From positions 1 through 55,651 of the forward strand of contig JAABSM010000017.1 of NCBI GenBank assembly GCA_011390365.1: 55,651 nucleotides of DNA. Direction: 5' to 3'. Numbering within the stretch: the first letter of the stretch is position 1; each line of letters begins with the position of its first letter. Shown here piece by piece: positions 52,834 to 55,651 of the stretch. Both the position numbers and the translations under genes were made by a program. The notes beneath the pieces were generated by a model. The model was not told where the DNA came from, made no database searches, and saw only the letters and a program-made list of their open reading frames with translations. The DNA comes from Gammaproteobacteria bacterium. GTDB lineage: Bacteria; Pseudomonadota; Gammaproteobacteria; Chromatiales; Chromatiaceae.

Positions 52834-53265
52834 TCAGGCCGCGACCTCCACCACCTCGATGGCAAAGGTGAGGTCCTGACCCGCCAGCGGGTGATTGGCA
52901 TCCACCGTCACCGAGTTGTCATCGAAGGCGACCACGGACAGGTTGATTACCTGCCCGTCAGGCCCTTGGGCCTGCAACGGCATACCTACCTCCAGCTCGA
53001 CATCCTCCGAGATGACATTGCGCGGCACTTCGTGGACCAGTTCATCGCTGCGATCCCCATAGGCATCCGCGGCCGGGATGTCGACACTCCTGGTCTCACC
53101 CGCGGTCATGCCGACCACCGCCTGCTCGAAAGCAGGAATCAGTCCACCCTCGCCGATGGTAAACTCCAGCGGATCGCGACCAACGGAGGAGTCGAACGCG
53201 GTACCGTCTTGCAGAGTGCCGGTGTAGTGAACTTTTACGCGATTGCCGTTTTGAGCGGTGGTCAT
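52834..53265 (-). CDS. FKBP-type peptidyl-prolyl isomerase, SlyD-like
   Basis: It catalyses cis-trans isomerisation of proline bonds and acts as a chaperone. ATG at 53265, with AGGAG eight bases before, gives 143 residues. The FKBP half is NRVKVHYTGTLQDGTAFDSS and LEFTIGEGGLIPAFEQAVVGM. The inserted-flap (IF) domain follows AADAYGDRSDELVHEVPRNV. The return strand TVDANHPLAGQDLTFAIEVV is typical of SlyD/FkpB. The His-rich metal-binding tail of E. coli SlyD is absent, so it is nearer FkpB or short SlyD forms. No signal peptide: cytoplasmic. Confidence 0.92.
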   Translation of the reverse strand: MTTAQNGNRVKVHYTGTLQDGTAFDSSVGRDPLEFTIGEGGLIPAFEQAVVGMTAGETRSVDIPAADAYGDRSDELVHEVPRNVISEDVELEVGMPLQAQGPDGQVINLSVVAFDDNSVTVDANHPLAGQDLTFAIEVVEVAA

Positions 53266-53632
53266 GGTATGGCTCCTGAGGGAAAGTGAAAAATAAGTGG
53301 GAGAACGTGAAAACAGGTTCGCTGTGAGGATCAAGACAGGCGGGATGTCATGCACAAGCAACAGATGATCCTCACCTTAAAGAAATTCAGCGCAAGATGC
53401 AAATCCCGAAGCCGAAATGGCTTGCTTTCCCCTGTCAAGCATGCTCGACAACCGACCTGGGTGGGCAAGTTTGCGATGCCCACTCAATGGCATTGGGCGC
53501 CCACTCTCCGCTACCACACCCGCGGCTCAACCACAGCAATCCGGCAGCCCGCTCGCGGTCCGGCGGACGACAATCTATGCAACGAGTCACGAAAATGCCC
53601 GGCTTGATCTTGACAAGAGCCGGTGGTTTCTA
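53266..53632. other. Non-coding divergent gap
   Basis: These 367 bases lie between the leftward FKBP gene and the rightward winged-helix regulator and must hold both promoters. No gene, hairpin or repeat of note was found before the palindrome at 53633. The stretch is less GC-rich than coding regions near it. Confidence 0.4.
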
Positions 53633-53663
53633 CTACTTTGTTCTTAAATTGTGAACAAAGTAG
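53633..53663. promoter_or_regulatory. Palindromic operator candidate upstream of the winged-helix regulator
   Basis: CTACTTTGTTC and GAACAAAGTAG form a perfect 11-base inverted repeat around a 9-base A+T-rich spacer (ttaaattgt). It ends six bases before the TTG start of the regulator gene. The symmetry and position suit a dimeric winged-helix protein controlling its own gene. The repeat overlaps the place where the ribosome-binding site should be, so binding could also act on initiation. Confidence 0.65.
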
Positions 53664-53669
53664 GTCAAC

Positions 53670-54209
53670 TTGTCGGTCCTCAACAGCATCATTACCTCGA
53701 AGACGCGCATCAGAATCCTGATGGGCCTCTTCCTCAACCCCCAGCGGAGCGCCTATTTGCGGGAGTTGTCGGAAGAGTTTGCGCTTTCCCCCTCCATCGT
53801 CAAGGGAGAGTTGCAGAGCATGAAGGAAAACGGCTTGCTGACCTCCGAAAAGGCCGGCAACCAGATCCTCTACCGCGCCAACCAGAAACACCCGCTGTTT
53901 CCGGAATTGAATTCCATGGTGCAAAAGGCGCTAGGGATGGACCGGATCCTCGACAGCATCATCGACCGCCTCGGGGATCTTGAACAGGCCTATCTGCTTG
54001 ATGACTATGCGGAAGGGCGGGACACCGGCATCATCGACCTGTTGTTGGTGGGTCGCATCGATTCCAGCAACCTGACGGATCTGGTTACAAAAACCGAAAG
54101 GTACATCGGACGAAAAATCCGGACCTTGTGCCTGACCCAGGATGAGTATGGCGGAATGTCGGCACAGCTTGGCAAGCGACCCAAGCTGCTGCTGTGGGAA
54201 AGGCGCTAA
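53670..54209 (+). CDS. Winged-helix transcriptional regulator with nucleotidyltransferase-like C-terminal part
   Basis: The 179-residue protein starts at TTG 53670. The N-terminal 75 residues are an ArsR/MarR-like winged helix: ITSKTRIRILMGLFLN, SAYLRELSEEFALSPSIVKG, recognition-helix region ELQSMKENGLL and wing AGNQILYRAN. The second half (LGDLEQAYLLDDYAEGRDTG, IDLLLVGRIDSSNLTDLV) resembles the nucleotidyltransferase fold seen fused to such regulators, but the catalytic G-S-x-A-x-G is not apparent. A strong palindrome lies just upstream. Related regulators often stand at the head of surface-polysaccharide loci, but no such genes follow within this window. Confidence 0.78.
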   Translation: MSVLNSIITSKTRIRILMGLFLNPQRSAYLRELSEEFALSPSIVKGELQSMKENGLLTSEKAGNQILYRANQKHPLFPELNSMVQKALGMDRILDSIIDRLGDLEQAYLLDDYAEGRDTGIIDLLLVGRIDSSNLTDLVTKTERYIGRKIRTLCLTQDEYGGMSAQLGKRPKLLLWERR

Positions 54210-54693
54210 ACGCCAGCATCCCTGCCATGGAGTAGTTAATGCCTTGATTATGACTCCGGCCAGAGTTACCCGGAGTGCAAAGGCGCAGCCTGAACGAACC
54301 CACGCCTAGGCGGGGACTCCAATATAGAGGCCCCGTCAAGACGTAGGCCGGACAAGCGCAGCGCATCCGGCATTTCCGAACTTCGTTCGGCGGATGCGCT
54401 ACGCTGACCCATCACATTCGCGGCTGCCTTTGCTCTCCCCATTGTTCAATAAGGGGCGGGCGGGTCTGGCTGGAGCGGTGATCAAGGCCAGTGGAAATGC
54501 TTCTTTATCCTGTTGTATTGGGAGGGCGGTAGCGTGCCTGGATGCCCTAAATCGACATCATTGGCCTGAAAGCGTGGCAGGATGCCACCCTTGGTCACAG
54601 GAGGCGCTAGCGATATGGGGAAGCCATACCTGCAAGGCGCTGGCCGGGGCCGAAAGATCGTATTCCGACAAGACAAAAAACGCACCTGAACCC
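54210..54693. other. Non-coding gap with a BIME-like palindrome
   Basis: No supported gene is visible in these 484 bases. A frame open from 54394 into the DUF4351 gene has no recognisable protein in its first 100 codons. A palindromic block lies at 54343-54405 and is listed separately. The promoter for the DUF4351 gene is probably in the second half. Confidence 0.4.
54343..54405. repeat. REP/BIME-like palindrome (GTAGGCCGGA...GCGCATCCGGC)
   Basis: The block starts GTAGGCCGGACAAGCG and continues to GCGCATCCGGC, a form close to enterobacterial BIME units. AGCGCAGCGCATCC (54355-54368) pairs with GGATGCGCTACGCT (54392-54405) around a perfect inner hairpin CCGAAC-ttc-GTTCGG (54376-54390). It is a different palindrome type from that at 52604. 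Confidence 0.65.
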
Positions 54694-55572
54694 ATGGATC
54701 ACGATCAAAACTACAAAAACCTCATCCTCGACTACCCGCGAGAAGCCCTCGCCTTCTTCGCCGCATCAGAGGCCCAGGCCATAGATGCAGGCGCACGCAT
54801 CGTCCCGGTGCGGGAAGAGCAACTGAAGGAGCGCCTCGGCGAGCGCTTTCGTGAACTGGACGTACCCTTGTTGGTAGAATGGAGCGACGGTCGGCGCAGC
54901 GCCATCCTGTTCGTGCTGGAAGAAGAGACCGACCCCAAGCGCTTCTCTATTCACCGCCTGGCCCAGTACTGTCTCGACCTGAGCGAGCTTTTCGATATCG
55001 AACGCCTGGTGCCCGTCGTCATCTTCCTGCACCCCGGAACCTGCCCAGAGCAACTCCGGCTGGGCAGCGAAAACCGGGACTACCTCAACTTCAGCTACCT
55101 CAGCACCTCGCTGTTCGCCACCCCTGCCCATCAGTACCTCGACAGCCCCAACATCGTCGCCCGGCTGACCCTGCCCTGCATGGCCTACGCCCCGGAAGAG
55201 AAGCTGGCAATCTACGCCGCCGCCACCCGCGGTCTGATGGAGCTGGAACCCGACCCCGAGCGACGACTCAAATATGCGGACTTTATCGACATCTACACCG
55301 CCCTGGACAACAATGAGCTCAAGCGCTACCAGCAAGACTACGCAGAGGAGAACAAAGCCATGACCGCATTATCCGTCCGGATGAGAGAGGCCGGCATGCA
55401 GCAAGGCGAAGCCGAAATACTGCTGCGTCAACTACGCAAAAAATTCGGCCCCCAAGCCGCACAGCAATATGAAGTGCGGGTCAAGCAGGCCGGCCTGACT
55501 ACCCTGGAACGCTGGGCGGATGTCATCCTTGGCGCAGAGACGATTGACGAATTGTTCATAGAGGATAGCTAA
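54694..55572 (+). CDS. DUF4351 domain-containing protein, Rpn/PD-(D/E)XK-like
   Basis: The 292-residue protein starts at ATG 54694 (MDHDQNYKNLILDYPREALAFF). The N-terminal part resembles the Rpn/PDDEXK_2-type putative nucleases that precede DUF4351: ERFRELDVPLLVEWSDGRRSAILFVLEEET, with strand-borne acidic residues, then FSIHRLAQYCLDL. The C-terminal 60 residues (EILLRQLRKKFGP, LTTLERWADVILGAETIDELF) match DUF4351. These proteins are mobile, often in multiple copies and of uncertain role. The catalytic D-(x)n-E-x-K pattern is not fully convincing, so nuclease activity is doubtful. Confidence 0.78.
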   Translation: MDHDQNYKNLILDYPREALAFFAASEAQAIDAGARIVPVREEQLKERLGERFRELDVPLLVEWSDGRRSAILFVLEEETDPKRFSIHRLAQYCLDLSELFDIERLVPVVIFLHPGTCPEQLRLGSENRDYLNFSYLSTSLFATPAHQYLDSPNIVARLTLPCMAYAPEEKLAIYAAATRGLMELEPDPERRLKYADFIDIYTALDNNELKRYQQDYAEENKAMTALSVRMREAGMQQGEAEILLRQLRKKFGPQAAQQYEVRVKQAGLTTLERWADVILGAETIDELFIEDS

Positions 55573-55651
55573 AACGTGGTCTGTCCCGGGACACAAGCGA
55601 TGAGGCTGACAGGCGAGCGAATTGCGAGCACCCGACAGCCCGCCAATTTAA
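55573..55651. other. Window end
   Basis: The last 79 bases follow the DUF4351 stop. They contain a short TCCCGGGA palindrome (55586-55593) and no recognised gene. Confidence 0.4.

Noticed and set aside
54394-54693. 100-codon upstream extension of the DUF4351 gene
   Set aside because: It crosses a BIME-like palindrome and has no homology; the ATG at 54694 begins the conserved part.
1-55651. tRNA, rRNA or complete insertion sequence
   Set aside because: None was recognised on reading both strands; a tRNAscan-SE and ISfinder search would be needed to exclude short or divergent cases.

Overview
The window is a GC-rich chromosomal segment of a gammaproteobacterium. The best placement evidence is the gene order lepA-lepB-DUF4845-rnc-era-recO-pdxJ, with mutS, ilvD, thrB, argE and murI nearby. 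The genus cannot be fixed from the sequence. Sodium/proton-handling genes, two types of secondary or TRAP transport and a large sensor-kinase cluster suit a free-living, possibly saline-water organism, but that is inference.

Layout. 1-2.3 kb: the 3' end of mutS, a YidD-type gene and a secreted ATP-dependent DNA ligase (LigE type). 2.3-7.9 kb: an accessory island on the minus strand with two two-gene modules. One is an AAA ATPase with a DUF4276 (Toprim-like) partner. The other is an AAA+ ATPase with a subtilisin-like protease, the architecture of the ietAS anti-phage system. The protease gene is visibly richer in A+T than its neighbours. 8.0-19.6 kb: housekeeping (ilvD, thrB, the lepA-pdxJ operon, a DUF4124 protein, argE). 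19.9-28.5 kb: five signalling genes in one direction: a PhnD-like periplasmic binding protein, two hybrid histidine kinases (the second with a C-terminal Hpt), a REC/HD-GYP regulator and a REC/histidine kinase.

28.5-35.8 kb: an mnhABCDEFG (Mrp) sodium/proton antiporter operon on the minus strand. Its genes overlap by 1-4 bases except at two junctions, where repeat-rich non-coding DNA separates them: 521 bases between mnhA and mnhB and 597 bases between mnhD and mnhE. Upstream of mnhA lie a 55-codon internally deleted universal stress protein and a possible trkH 5' remnant, so an older ion-homeostasis operon seems to have decayed there. 35.8-40.1 kb: murI and a two-subunit pyruvate carboxylase (pycA, pycB).

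40.8-47.5 kb: the most unusual metabolic cluster. Two tandem paralogues fuse a cyclic-nucleotide-binding-type domain to an SLC13/DASS-like permease. They are followed by a membrane-anchored ABC_sub_bind-type protein with no ABC permease, a HAD-like hydrolase and a GAPDH homologue with a rewritten active-site loop. The first four genes overlap or abut (spacing 3 bases or less); the GAPDH gene follows after 50 bases and ends at a clear terminator. 47.6-51.5 kb: a TAXI-type TRAP transporter whose binding-protein and permease genes are separated by a repeat and hairpin block. 51.6-55.6 kb: a D-cysteine desulfhydrase/ACC deaminase-like enzyme, a SlyD-like FKBP, a winged-helix regulator with its probable operator, and a DUF4351 protein.

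Dispersed repeats recur across the window: a CACAGAG/CACGGAG inverted-repeat family at five places, a CCCCCCTTT/AAATCCCCCC element, CCTTCAAGG hairpins, and REP/BIME-like palindromes. Several sit inside operon junctions. No rRNA, tRNA, CRISPR array or complete insertion sequence was recognised.
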